Source of the DNA: Actinomycetota bacterium
GTDB lineage: Bacteria > Actinomycetota > Thermoleophilia > Solirubrobacterales > Solirubrobacteraceae
Direction: 5' to 3'
DNA length: 8,049 nucleotides
Assembly: GCA_019348435.1 (NCBI GenBank)
Contig: JAHWJM010000108.1
Span: 1 to 8,049, forward strand
The translations under genes were made by a program, and so were the position numbers. Positions 1 through 5,465 of this stretch are shown in pieces. Within the stretch, counting starts at the first letter, position 1; each line of letters opens with the position of its first letter. The notes beneath the pieces were generated by a model. It searched no databases. It was not told where the DNA came from and was given only the letters and a program-made list of their open reading frames with translations.

Positions 1-2
1 TC

Positions 3-185
3 CGATCTCTGGACCGACTTCGGATCGTGCGGCGCGCGTTTCCGGACTTCCATGTGGTCGTCGAAGAGCAGATCGCCGAAGGTGACTTGGTCGTGCAGCG
101 CGTCAGCGCCCGCGGCACCCACCGCGGCGAGTTCCTCGGTCTAGCACCCTCCGGTCAGACCGCCACCTTCGACCTGATCGAGCTC
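3..185 (+). other. SnoaL-like ester cyclase fragment fused in frame to FtsK
   Basis: The translation contains RRAFPDFHVVVEEQIAEGD, then VVQRVSARGTHRGEF, then LGLAPSGQTATFDLIE. This is the typical core of SnoaL-like polyketide cyclase/ester cyclase proteins (cone-shaped alpha+beta barrel, NTF2-like fold), where an 'FPDfh.tvedqiAEGDkVv.R.sarGTHrGeF.GiaPTGr' pattern is common. It continues in frame upstream to the window edge, so its N-terminus is outside. It stops matching around GATCGAGCTCAACCGC (176-191), where FtsK begins. Both families can plausibly encode a similar 'IE-[LI]-NR-x-R' stretch there, which would provide microhomology for a false join or a deletion. The family call is from pattern recognition only. 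Confidence 0.68.
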
Positions 186-995
186 AACCGCGCGCGCGCC
201 AAGCGCGGCGAGCCGCCGCTGCCCTACATCGTCTGCGTGATCGACGAGCTCGCCGACCTCATGATGGTCGCCCCGGCCGATGTCGAGGACTCCGTCATCC
301 GCCTCGCCCAGAAGGCGCGCGCGGTCGGCATCCACCTCGTCCTCGCCACCCAATCGCCGCGCGTCGACGTCATCACCGGGATGATCAAGGCCAACGTGCC
401 CTCGCGGATCGCGTTCAGCGTCTCCTCCCAGACCGACTCGCGCGTCATCCTCGACGTCAACGGCGCCGAGTCGCTGCTCGGCCAGGGCGACATGCTCTTC
501 TCGCCGGTCGGCTCGTCGCGCCTGCAGCGCATCCAGGGCGCCTACATCGACGAGCCGCAGATCGAGGCGCTGACGACGTTCTGGCGCAAGCAGGGCGAGC
601 CCGAGATGCGCGATGACCTGCTCGACGAGGTGATCGTCGAGGAGGAGGAGGAGGCGTCGGCCGGTGAGCAGGAGGAGGGCTTCAGCCCCGACGAGGATCC
701 GCTGCTGGAGGACGCGATCCGCCTGTGCGTCGAGATGGGGACCGCCTCGACCTCGATGCTCCAGCGCCGCCTGCGCCTCGGCTACACGCGAGCGGGGCGG
801 CTGATCGACATGCTCGAGCGCCGCGGCGTCATCTCCGGCTACGAGGGTTCCAAGCCGCGTCAGGTGCTGGTCGGCGCAGGCGATGTCGAGCGCGTGATCG
901 CCAACCTGCGCGAGCGCGTCGGCATCGTCGGCGGCACGCCGCAGGCGGAGGAGGGCGGGCCGGATGTCCCCGAGACCGCCCCCGTCCACGAGTAG
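3..995 (+). CDS. ftsK: DNA translocase FtsK, C-terminal part, chimeric 5' end, partial at window edge
   Basis: FtsK/SpoIIIE ATPases pump chromosomal DNA through the division septum. From about position 180 the product is clearly FtsK. It has the Walker B segment YIVCVIDELADLMM (231-266), then DVEDSVIRLAQKARAVGIHLVLATQ and the conserved TGMIKANVPSRIAF stretch. A Glu-rich linker (about 636-690) follows, and then the winged-helix gamma domain that reads DNA polarity (about 700-870, GYTRAGRLIDMLERRGVI, SKPRQVLV). The Walker A P-loop, the membrane domain and most of the alpha/beta motor are absent. The first ~55 codons are unrelated to FtsK and resemble a SnoaL-like ester cyclase. The frame is open to the left edge; the first internal start is GTG 27. 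As it stands this product could not hydrolyse ATP. I favour an assembly or recombination junction over a functional fusion. The FtsK identity is secure; the gene structure is not. Confidence 0.88.
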   Translation, partial: RSLDRLRIVRRAFPDFHVVVEEQIAEGDLVVQRVSARGTHRGEFLGLAPSGQTATFDLIELNRARAKRGEPPLPYIVCVIDELADLMMVAPADVEDSVIRLAQKARAVGIHLVLATQSPRVDVITGMIKANVPSRIAFSVSSQTDSRVILDVNGAESLLGQGDMLFSPVGSSRLQRIQGAYIDEPQIEALTTFWRKQGEPEMRDDLLDEVIVEEEEEASAGEQEEGFSPDEDPLLEDAIRLCVEMGTASTSMLQRRLRLGYTRAGRLIDMLERRGVISGYEGSKPRQVLVGAGDVERVIANLRERVGIVGGTPQAEEGGPDVPETAPVHE

Positions 996-1007
996 CCTCT
1001 GGCCGGT

Positions 1008-1013
1008 GGGAGG
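1008..1013 (+). promoter_or_regulatory. Shine-Dalgarno GGGAGG for rodZ-like gene
   Basis: GGGAGG lies 6 bases before ATG 1020 and only 3 before the in-frame GTG 1017. This spacing favours ATG 1020 as the start. It sits in the short gap after the ftsK stop codon (993-995). Confidence 0.6.
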
Positions 1014-1019
1014 CCAGTG

Positions 1020-1790
1020 ATGCCGGACATCGGAGAATCGCTGCGCGAAGCGAGGATGCGCGCGCGCATCGACATCTCGGAGATCGAGGCGCAGACGAAG
1101 ATCCGGGCGAAGTACCTGCGGGCGCTCGAGAACGAGGAATGGGATCTGCTGCCCGGCCCGACGTACGTCAAGAGCTTCCTGCGCACGTACGCGGAGGCAC
1201 TCGATCTCGATGCCAAGCTGCTCGTCGACGAGTACAAGCTGCGCCACGAGCACCTCAGCGAGGTCGAGCTGCAGCCGATCAGCGCCGCTGCGCCGGGGCG
1301 GGAGCGCCGTCGCCAGAAGCCGATCCTCCCGCCGTGGTTCTTCGTGGCGGTGATCATCGGCGGGCTCGTCTTCGCCCTGTATCTGCTGGGCAACGCCGGC
1401 GACGGCGAGCCCGAGCAGTCGGCCACGCCGCCGCAGGTGCAGACGCAGACGGAGACGACCCGGCGCCCCGCAGCCACTCCACCGCCCGCGCCGCCGCGGC
1501 GACCGCGGACGGTGCGGCTGCGGATCGAGGCCACCGGTCCGGTGAACGTCTGCCTGAAGGCCGGCGATCGTACGCTCATCAACGGTCAGACGCTCGAGGC
1601 CGGGCAGCGCACGCCGACCTTCCGCTCCCGTCGCTTCCGGCTGACGCTCGGCAACAACGCGGCTCGTCTACGCATCAACGGCCGGACCCGTAGCGTCGCG
1701 GCCTCGTCGGACCCGATCGGCCTGGAGATCACGCCGCGGCGGGGCCGCCAGCCGCTGTCGGCGGACGAGCGCCCCATCTGCCGGCCGTGA
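1020..1790 (+). CDS. rodZ: RodZ-like HTH/DUF4115 membrane protein
   Basis: 256 aa. The RodZ family couples cytoplasmic cytoskeleton (MreB in rods) to envelope growth. Residues 3-70 form an Xre-like helix-turn-helix of the HTH_25 type: IGESLREARMRARIDISEIE, TKIRAKYLRALENEEWDLLP and GPTYVKSFLRTYAEAL are classic family segments. Basic residues (94-100) precede a single membrane span at about 106-123 (WFFVAVIIGGLVFALYLL). A Pro/Thr/Arg-rich linker (about 135-163) follows, and a beta-rich DUF4115-like domain starts near 165 (VRLRIEATGPVNVCLKAGD). Topology should be N-in/C-out. It sits 24 bases after ftsK, as is common in Gram-positive genomes, and 15 bases before cinA, so co-transcription is likely. 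Whether this organism has MreB cannot be seen here; if not, the protein may act as a general membrane-bound HTH regulator. The tail ending ICRP is unremarkable. Confidence 0.85.
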   Translation: MPDIGESLREARMRARIDISEIEAQTKIRAKYLRALENEEWDLLPGPTYVKSFLRTYAEALDLDAKLLVDEYKLRHEHLSEVELQPISAAAPGRERRRQKPILPPWFFVAVIIGGLVFALYLLGNAGDGEPEQSATPPQVQTQTETTRRPAATPPPAPPRRPRTVRLRIEATGPVNVCLKAGDRTLINGQTLEAGQRTPTFRSRRFRLTLGNNAARLRINGRTRSVAASSDPIGLEITPRRGRQPLSADERPICRP

Positions 1791-1805
1791 ACGACGAATG
1801 ACCGC

Positions 1806-3110
1806 ATGACCGTCCGCGCGGGCATCGTCGTGACCGGAACGGAGGTGCTGAGCGGCCGCGTCATGGACCGCAACGGCCCGTGGCTGTCGGAGCAGCTGCT
1901 CGAGCTCGGCGGCGATCCGATCGCGATCATCGTCGTCGGCGACCGGCCGCAGGACATCCTGCGCGCGCTGCGCTTCCTGACGGAGGAGGGCTGTGCGCTG
2001 GTCTGCACGACCGGCGGCCTCGGGCCGACCGCCGACGATCTCACCGCCGCGGCCGTCGGGGAGTTCCACGGCCGCGCGATGGTGCTCGACGAGGCGCTCG
2101 AGGGACGCATCGCGGAGATCCTGCGCCCGCTCATGGGGCGCTGGCCGAACCTCGACCCCGAGGCCGTTCTCGTGTCCAACCGCAAGCAGGCCGTCGTGCC
2201 CGAGGGCAGCGAGATCCTCGAGCCGGTCGGGACGGCGCCGGGGCTCGTCGTGACGCCTGCCGTGGGGAACGGGCCGACGGTCGTCGTGCTGCCGGGTCCG
2301 CCGCGCGAGCTGCAGCCGATGTGGCGCGCCGCGATCATGAACAGCCCCGGCTTGCAGCAGGCGCTGCACGGCGCCGTGGAGTACCGCCGCGACATGCTGC
2401 GCCTGTACGGCATCCCCGAATCGGAGATCGCCGCGACCCTGCGCGCCGCGGAGACCGCCGGCATCGAGCTCGAGCGCCTGGAGATCACGACCTGCCTGCG
2501 GCGCGGCGAGGTCGAGGTCGTCACGCGCTACGAACCCGACGGAGCAGGCACGTACGAGCAGTTCGCAGCGTTCGTGCGCGACCGCCATCCGGGGACGCTC
2601 TTCTCCGACGACGGCAGCACCGTCGACGAGCAGGTCTTCGCGCTGCTGCGCGGCGACGGCTCGCGGCCGTCGGAGACGATCGCCGTCGCGGAGTCCTGCA
2701 CCGGAGGGCTGCTCGCCGCGCGGCTGACCGAGCGGCCCGGGTCGTCGGAGTTCGTGCGCGGCGGCCTCGTCGTGTACTCCAACGAGGCGAAGGTCGCGCT
2801 GGCCGGCGTCGACGCGCAGCTCATCGCGCGCGCCGGTGCCGTTTCGGAGGAGGTCGCCGCGGCGCTGGCCGACGGCGCGCGCGCGGCGCTCGGCTCCGAT
2901 GTCGGCGTGGGCGTCACCGGCATCGCCGGCCCCGACGGCGCGACGGAGGGAAAGCCGGTCGGCCTCGTCTGGCTGTCGGTCAGCCATCGCGATGGCCGGC
3001 GCGTGAGGCGCTCGGTGACGCTGCCCGGCAGCCGGGCCGACATCCGCGACCGCTCCACCACCGTGGCCCTTCACCTCGTGCGGCGGCTGCTGTCGGGCGA
3101 CACCGGCTGA
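1806..3110 (+). CDS. cinA: CinA: MoCF-like domain plus nicotinamide-nucleotide amidohydrolase
   Basis: 434 aa, normal full length for two-domain CinA. Residues 4-170 are the MoCF-biosynthesis-like domain (COG1058, linked in the family to ADP-ribose pyrophosphatase activity): GIVVTGTEVLSGRVMDRNG at 6-24 and TGGLGPTADD at 69-78. The C-terminal PncC domain (about 275-430) deamidates NMN to nicotinate mononucleotide in pyridine nucleotide recycling. It carries AESCTGGLLA (296-304 region), GGLVVYSNEAK, and GVTGIAGPDG at 369-378 followed by GKPVGLVWL. Start ATG 1806 is 15 bases after rodZ with no clear Shine-Dalgarno, so translational coupling is likely. The stop TGA overlaps the thpR ATG (TGATG). 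In many bacteria cinA lies next to recA; here recA is displaced by about 4.8 kb. Confidence 0.95.
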   Translation: MTVRAGIVVTGTEVLSGRVMDRNGPWLSEQLLELGGDPIAIIVVGDRPQDILRALRFLTEEGCALVCTTGGLGPTADDLTAAAVGEFHGRAMVLDEALEGRIAEILRPLMGRWPNLDPEAVLVSNRKQAVVPEGSEILEPVGTAPGLVVTPAVGNGPTVVVLPGPPRELQPMWRAAIMNSPGLQQALHGAVEYRRDMLRLYGIPESEIAATLRAAETAGIELERLEITTCLRRGEVEVVTRYEPDGAGTYEQFAAFVRDRHPGTLFSDDGSTVDEQVFALLRGDGSRPSETIAVAESCTGGLLAARLTERPGSSEFVRGGLVVYSNEAKVALAGVDAQLIARAGAVSEEVAAALADGARAALGSDVGVGVTGIAGPDGATEGKPVGLVWLSVSHRDGRRVRRSVTLPGSRADIRDRSTTVALHLVRRLLSGDTG

Positions 3111-3643
3111 TGCGCCTGTTCATCGCGCTCGACCTGCCCGTGGACGTGCGCACGGCGCTGGCGGTGTGGGCGGCCCGCGCGGCGCCGCCCGAGGTGCGCC
3201 GCGTGCCCGCGGAGAACCTGCACGTCACGCTGGCCTTCCTCGGCACGCGCACGAGCGACGAGGCGGCGGTCGCCGGCGCCCTGCTGCCGGCGCTCGCGCG
3301 GCCGCTGGAGGAAGTGCGGACGGCGGGCGCCCTCTGGCTTCCGCCGCGACGTCCGGGCGTGCTGAGCGTTGCGCTCGAGTCCGGCCCGGCCCTCGCGGAC
3401 GTGCAGGCGCAACTCGTCGCCGCGCTGGCGTCGGCGATCCTCTTTGAGCCCGAGCGACGGCGCTTTCGCCCGCACGTCACCGTCGGGCGCGTCCCACGCG
3501 GGACGCGGATCGACACGCGCCGCGAGCTCGATCCGCCCGCGCCGGCGCTGAGCTTCCAAGCGCCGGCGATCGCCCTCTATCGCTCGCATACGGCGCCTGA
3601 CCGAGCCCGCTACGACCGGCTGACGGGCGTGGAACTGCGCTGA
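3110..3643 (+). CDS. thpR: RNA 2',3'-cyclic phosphodiesterase ThpR (LigT family)
   Basis: 177 aa, a normal length for the 2H phosphoesterase family. The enzyme opens 2',3'-cyclic phosphate ends of RNA to 2'-phosphates and can ligate tRNA halves in vitro. The N-terminus MRLFIALDLP is the standard opening. The two catalytic HxTx motifs are intact: HVTL at residues 38-41 in ENLHVTLAFLG, and HVTV at 122-125 in RFRPHVTVGRV. The C-terminal IALYRS...YDRL strand is also typical. ATG 3110 shares its first base with the cinA stop codon, so the two genes are translationally coupled. In Deinococcus the order is cinA-ligT-recA, which fits this pair. The stop codon overlaps a hairpin (3642-3657). Confidence 0.94.
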   Translation: MRLFIALDLPVDVRTALAVWAARAAPPEVRRVPAENLHVTLAFLGTRTSDEAAVAGALLPALARPLEEVRTAGALWLPPRRPGVLSVALESGPALADVQAQLVAALASAILFEPERRRFRPHVTVGRVPRGTRIDTRRELDPPAPALSFQAPAIALYRSHTAPDRARYDRLTGVELR

Positions 3644-3657
3644 GCGCCTTCGCGCTC
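3642..3657 (+). terminator. Hairpin GAGCGC-CTTC-GCGCTC at end of thpR
   Basis: A perfect 6-bp stem with a 4-base loop overlaps the thpR stop codon TGA (3641-3643). There is no T-tract, which is common for candidate terminators in high-GC actinobacteria. A near-identical hairpin occurs at 5354-5369. It would separate rodZ-cinA-thpR from the metallophosphoesterase gene. Confidence 0.4.
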
Positions 3658-3660
3658 GCC

Positions 3661-3666
3661 TAGGGT
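3661..3666 (+). promoter_or_regulatory. Candidate -10 box TAGGGT before metallophosphoesterase gene
   Basis: TAGGGT fits the actinobacterial TAnnnT -10 pattern and lies 10 bases before ATG 3677, so the transcript would be nearly leaderless. The best -35 candidate is a weak CTGAGC (3640-3645) at a short 15-base spacing. It follows the thpR hairpin directly. Weakly supported. Confidence 0.35.
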
Positions 3667-3676
3667 GCGCGCGGCG

Positions 3677-4576
3677 ATGAAGGCTCGATCTCTTCTGCTC
3701 GCCGGGCTTGCCGCCGCCGCTGGCGTGATCGGATGGGCGGCCTGGTTCGCGCCGCGCCGCGTCGTCCTGCGCCGGCGCACGCTGCGCCTGCCGCGCTGGC
3801 CCGCCGAGCTGGGCGGGCTTCGCGTCGCCGTGCTGGCGGATCTGCACGCCGGGGCCCCGCACGTCGACGAGGACAAGGTCGCGCGGCTCGTCGCGGACAT
3901 CAACCGCGTGCGCCCCGATCTCGTGGCCCTGCTCGGCGACTACGTCGATCCGACGGTCGCCTTCGGTACCCCGGTATCGCCCGAGGCCGTCGCGGCTGCG
4001 CTCGGGCAGCTGCGTGCGCCGCTCGGAATCGTGGCCGTGCTGGGAAACCACGACTCGCCGCACGGCGGCGCACGCATGAGACGCTGCCTGCGCGACGCCG
4101 GAGTGACGCTCCTGGAGAACGACGCGGTGGCCGTCCGGGAGGGGCTGTGGGTCGCCGGCGTCGGCCCCGAGAGCAAGCGGCGGGCCGATCCGCAGGCAGC
4201 CGTGGCCGGTGTGCCCGCCGCCGACGCGGTCCTCCTGCTCAGCCACAACCCCGACGTATTCGTACGCGTGCCGGAGCGCGTGGCGCTCACGCTGTCGGGC
4301 CACACGCACGCCGGTCAGGTGGCGCTGCCTTACCTGCGGGCGCGCTACATCCCGTCGCGCTTCGGCGAGCGGTTCGCTCGGGGGCACGTCGTCGAGCGCG
4401 ATCAGCACCTGTTCGTGTCGGCCGGCGTCGGCACGAGCCGGTTCCCGATCCGCTTCCTCGCCCCGCCCGAGATCGTCCTCCTGCGGCTGGAACCCCTCGC
4501 CGGCACGAATTCGCGGTCGACGTTTTCGATCCGCGGGGTAGCCGGGGGGAATGTCCCCCGAACACATCAAACCTGA
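3677..4576 (+). CDS. Membrane-anchored metallophosphoesterase, YkuE/YaeI type
   Basis: 299 aa from ATG 3677; an in-frame GTG at 3665 is possible but overlaps the TAGGGT box. A hydrophobic N-terminal segment (about residues 6-25) is followed by Arg-rich sequence, suggesting a signal anchor. The calcineurin-like metal-binding motifs are complete: D55-x-H57 (LADLHAG), GD88Y, GNHD at 123-126, H190 in LLLSHNPD, and GHTHAGQ at 208-214 with H209 and H211. The GxH-x-GQ signature and the 'SHNPD' segment match the YkuE/YaeI branch, some members of which act on UDP-2,3-diacylglucosamine-like or phospholipid substrates in the envelope. The substrate here cannot be told. The last ~20 residues (after EIVLLRLEP) look like read-through of the next gene's promoter region. 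The 3' end overlaps the next gene by 26 bases. Confidence 0.9.
   Translation: MKARSLLLAGLAAAAGVIGWAAWFAPRRVVLRRRTLRLPRWPAELGGLRVAVLADLHAGAPHVDEDKVARLVADINRVRPDLVALLGDYVDPTVAFGTPVSPEAVAAALGQLRAPLGIVAVLGNHDSPHGGARMRRCLRDAGVTLLENDAVAVREGLWVAGVGPESKRRADPQAAVAGVPAADAVLLLSHNPDVFVRVPERVALTLSGHTHAGQVALPYLRARYIPSRFGERFARGHVVERDQHLFVSAGVGTSRFPIRFLAPPEIVLLRLEPLAGTNSRSTFSIRGVAGGNVPRTHQT
4515..4540 (+). promoter_or_regulatory. Candidate SigF/SigB-type stress promoter 1 (GGT-N18-GGGTA)
   Basis: GGTCG (4515-4519), 16 bases, then GGGTAG (4536-4541). This resembles the mycobacterial SigF pattern GGWWT-N16/17-GGGTAY. The same GGT-to-GGGTA distance (21 bases start to start) recurs at 4776-4801. The site lies inside the 3' end of the metallophosphoesterase gene. 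The predicted transcript would start only a few bases before ATG 4551. Confidence 0.5.
4543..4560 (+). other. Hairpin enclosing the ATG of the acidic small protein
   Basis: CGGGGG-GAATGT-CCCCCG is a perfect 6-bp stem whose 6-base loop contains the ATG at 4551. On read-through transcripts from the metallophosphoesterase gene it would place the start codon in a loop and could reduce translation. On a transcript from the adjacent promoter it would form only in part. Confidence 0.4.
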
Positions 4577-4754
4577 AGTCGTAGATCGTCCCGAGCCCGA
4601 CGAGGCGCTGTCGCCGACCCCGGTGCGGACGCGCGAGCACGAGCCCACCGACGACGATCGCGAGGTGATCCTCGACGACCCGGCGCTCCCAGAGGTGGGG
4701 ATCGACGACGACGATCGCGATCCCGCGCGTCACGACGAAGCCGCTGGCGGCTGA
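4551..4754 (+). CDS. Small acidic hypothetical protein (67 aa)
   Basis: I do not recognise the family. The product is hydrophilic and very acidic, with Pro-Glu-Asp runs (VVDRPEPDEAL, PTDDDREVILDDPALPEVGIDDDD) and no membrane segment, so it is probably disordered in the cytoplasm. ATG 4551 is the only start available: the upstream frame closes with TAG at 4539-4541. There is no well-spaced Shine-Dalgarno. Instead a GGGTAG -10-like box ends 10 bases upstream, consistent with a leaderless or near-leaderless transcript. It overlaps the metallophosphoesterase 3' end by 26 bases and precedes another small hydrophilic gene with the same promoter arrangement. The repeated promoter layout supports its being real; high GC makes chance frames common, so confidence is moderate. 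Confidence 0.58.
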   Translation: MSPEHIKPEVVDRPEPDEALSPTPVRTREHEPTDDDREVILDDPALPEVGIDDDDRDPARHDEAAGG

Positions 4755-4775
4755 TGGCGGTCGGCTGACGTCCGC

Positions 4776-4801
4776 GGTGAGACCAGCGATCCGAGGGGGT
4801 A
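4776..4801 (+). promoter_or_regulatory. Candidate SigF/SigB-type stress promoter 2 (GGT-N18-GGGTA)
   Basis: GGTGA (4776-4780), 16 bases, then GGGTAG (4797-4802). Spacing is identical to the site at 4515. The element CGATCCG directly before the G-run is shared (4527-4533 and 4787-4793). The T of GGGTAG is exactly 12 bases before the ATG in both cases (4539 to 4551; 4800 to 4812). Confidence 0.52.
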
Positions 4802-4811
4802 GGCGCGTTGC

Positions 4812-5072
4812 ATGGGCAAACAGATGGAAGGCGACAACAAGCAGCGCCGCAAGGCGGCGCGAGAAGCCCGAGAGGCGGGCGACTCGCCGAGCGAGCACGG
4901 CCAGACGACCGGTGCCTCGAAGGGCCCCAGCCGGACGCGGAGCAAGTCCGATCACCTCGAGAAGCTCGCGGAGACGCAGCGCGGCGAGGCCAAGCAGGCC
5001 GGAGACGACGTCCCTCGGCCGCTGCGCGGCAAGGGCCGGCGGCAGGAGCCGAAGACGCCGCCGGGTCCGTAG
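4812..5072 (+). CDS. Small charged hydrophilic protein with Asp23-like SEHGQTT motif (86 aa)
   Basis: Highly charged, no hydrophobic segment, likely largely disordered and cytoplasmic. The N-terminus GDNKQRRKAAREAREAGDSPSE is a Lys/Arg/Glu/Ala-rich amphipathic helix, followed by SEHGQTTGASK (residues 27-37). Similar small 'GDN..RR.AAREARE.G.SPSE' proteins occur, to my recollection, in Thermoleophilia, with no known function. The SEHGQTT segment is identical to residues 30-36 of the Asp23 protein encoded 0.7 kb downstream and lies on an exact 21-bp DNA repeat. Start ATG 4812 follows a GGGTAG box by 10 bases without a well-spaced Shine-Dalgarno, so a near-leaderless start is likely. The C-terminus is rich in Pro, Arg and Lys. 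A hairpin at 5081-5095 follows the stop codon. Confidence 0.68.
   Translation: MGKQMEGDNKQRRKAAREAREAGDSPSEHGQTTGASKGPSRTRSKSDHLEKLAETQRGEAKQAGDDVPRPLRGKGRRQEPKTPPGP
4889..4909 (+). repeat. Copy 1 of an exact 21-bp direct repeat (encodes SEHGQTT)
   Basis: Begins GAGCGAGCACGG and ends CCAGACGAC. It is identical over 21 bases to 5605-5625 and in the same codon phase, so both genes encode SEHGQTT. The flanking bases differ on both sides. Confidence 0.9.
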
Positions 5073-5080
5073 GTCGCCGA

Positions 5081-5095
5081 CGCAGCGCGGCTGCG
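5081..5095 (+). terminator. Hairpin CGCAGC-GCG-GCTGCG after the charged small gene
   Basis: A perfect 6-bp stem with a 3-base loop, 9 bases after the stop codon (5070-5072). No T-tract. It is a plausible GC-rich terminator or mRNA-stabilising end, and it separates this gene from the small membrane protein gene. Confidence 0.4.
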
Positions 5096-5140
5096 CATGA
5101 CGCGCGCGCTGGTGCCCGTACACAGGTCCAACACGAATCC

Positions 5141-5146
5141 AAGGAG
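5141..5146 (+). promoter_or_regulatory. Strong Shine-Dalgarno AAGGAG before small membrane protein
   Basis: AAGGAG with 7-base spacing to ATG 5154 decides the start in favour of 5154 over the in-frame ATG at 5097. The 5097 start would add 19 residues unlike the rest and lies at a terminator-like hairpin. Confidence 0.8.
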
Positions 5147-5153
5147 AAAGCAC

Positions 5154-5324
5154 ATGGCAGCAGAACCACGCAGCGGCGGCAACACCGGCGGCATCGGCCT
5201 GGGAGGCATCCTGGTCATCGTCGGCATCCTCGTGATGCTCTTCTGGAGCTTCCTGATCGGGCTGATCATCACGCTGGTCGGGCTCATCGCCTTCGGTGGC
5301 TTCGCGAAGGGCAAGTGGTACTGA
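5154..5324 (+). CDS. Small membrane protein with Gly-rich N-terminus (56 aa)
   Basis: MAAEPRSGGNTGGIGLGG is followed by a long hydrophobic stretch (about residues 18-50, broken by WSF at 31-33) that can form two short spans or one helical hairpin. It ends with the basic/aromatic tail AKGKWY. Size and tail recall the small hydrophobic actinobacterial families such as DUF6131, but I cannot assign it. It has a perfect Shine-Dalgarno, unlike the two small genes before it, and lies just upstream of the Asp23 operon; a role in the same envelope-stress response is inference from position only. A TACACA box (5119-5124) with ATGACG (5097-5102) at 16 bases is a weak promoter candidate. Confidence 0.7.
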   Translation: MAAEPRSGGNTGGIGLGGILVIVGILVMLFWSFLIGLIITLVGLIAFGGFAKGKWY

Positions 5325-5353
5325 AGCTCTTCACGGGCGGGCGCCGGGGGGAC

Positions 5354-5369
5354 GAGCGCCTCCGCGCTC
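5354..5369 (+). terminator. Hairpin GAGCGC-CTCC-GCGCTC after small membrane protein
   Basis: A perfect 6-bp stem 30 bases after the stop codon. It differs by one loop base from the hairpin at 3642-3657. A partial third version (GAGCGC-TTCC-GCG) follows at 5385-5397, and a 12-bp palindrome GGCGGCGCCGCC at 5397-5408. Likely a GC-rich transcription end. Confidence 0.45.
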
Positions 5370-5411
5370 ATGTCCGACTGCGCTGAGCGCTTCCGCGGCG
5401 GCGCCGCCCGG

Positions 5412-5438
5412 GGTTCGCCGAACGGCTTCGGGGGATAT
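5412..5438 (+). promoter_or_regulatory. Candidate SigF/SigB-type stress promoter 3 upstream of asp23
   Basis: GGTTC (5412-5416), 16 bases, GGATAT (5433-5438). Against GGWWT-N16/17-GGGTAY the -10 differs at one base and the -35 at its last base. Start-to-start spacing is 21 bases, the same as at 4515 and 4776. It would give an ~75-base leader for the Asp23 operon. Confidence 0.45.
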
Positions 5439-5465
5439 GCCCTCGAGCACACCTGATCCCTGACG

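Noticed and set aside
1668..3074. Minus-strand open frame of 468 codons
   Set aside because: Antisense of cinA; repetitive RD/AR-rich product and no motifs.
1880..3109. Upstream part of the long + frame that ends at 3643
   Set aside because: Only the segment from ATG 3110 encodes a protein (ThpR). The earlier part is an Arg-rich out-of-frame reading of cinA.
3071..4648. Long minus-strand open frame of 525 codons
   Set aside because: It is antisense to thpR and the metallophosphoesterase, whose catalytic motifs are complete on the + strand. Long antisense frames are expected at this GC content, and the product is Arg/His-rich with no recognisable domain.
5097..5153. Longer start for the small membrane protein
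   Set aside because: ATG 5097 has no Shine-Dalgarno and overlaps the end of a hairpin, while ATG 5154 has a perfect AAGGAG.
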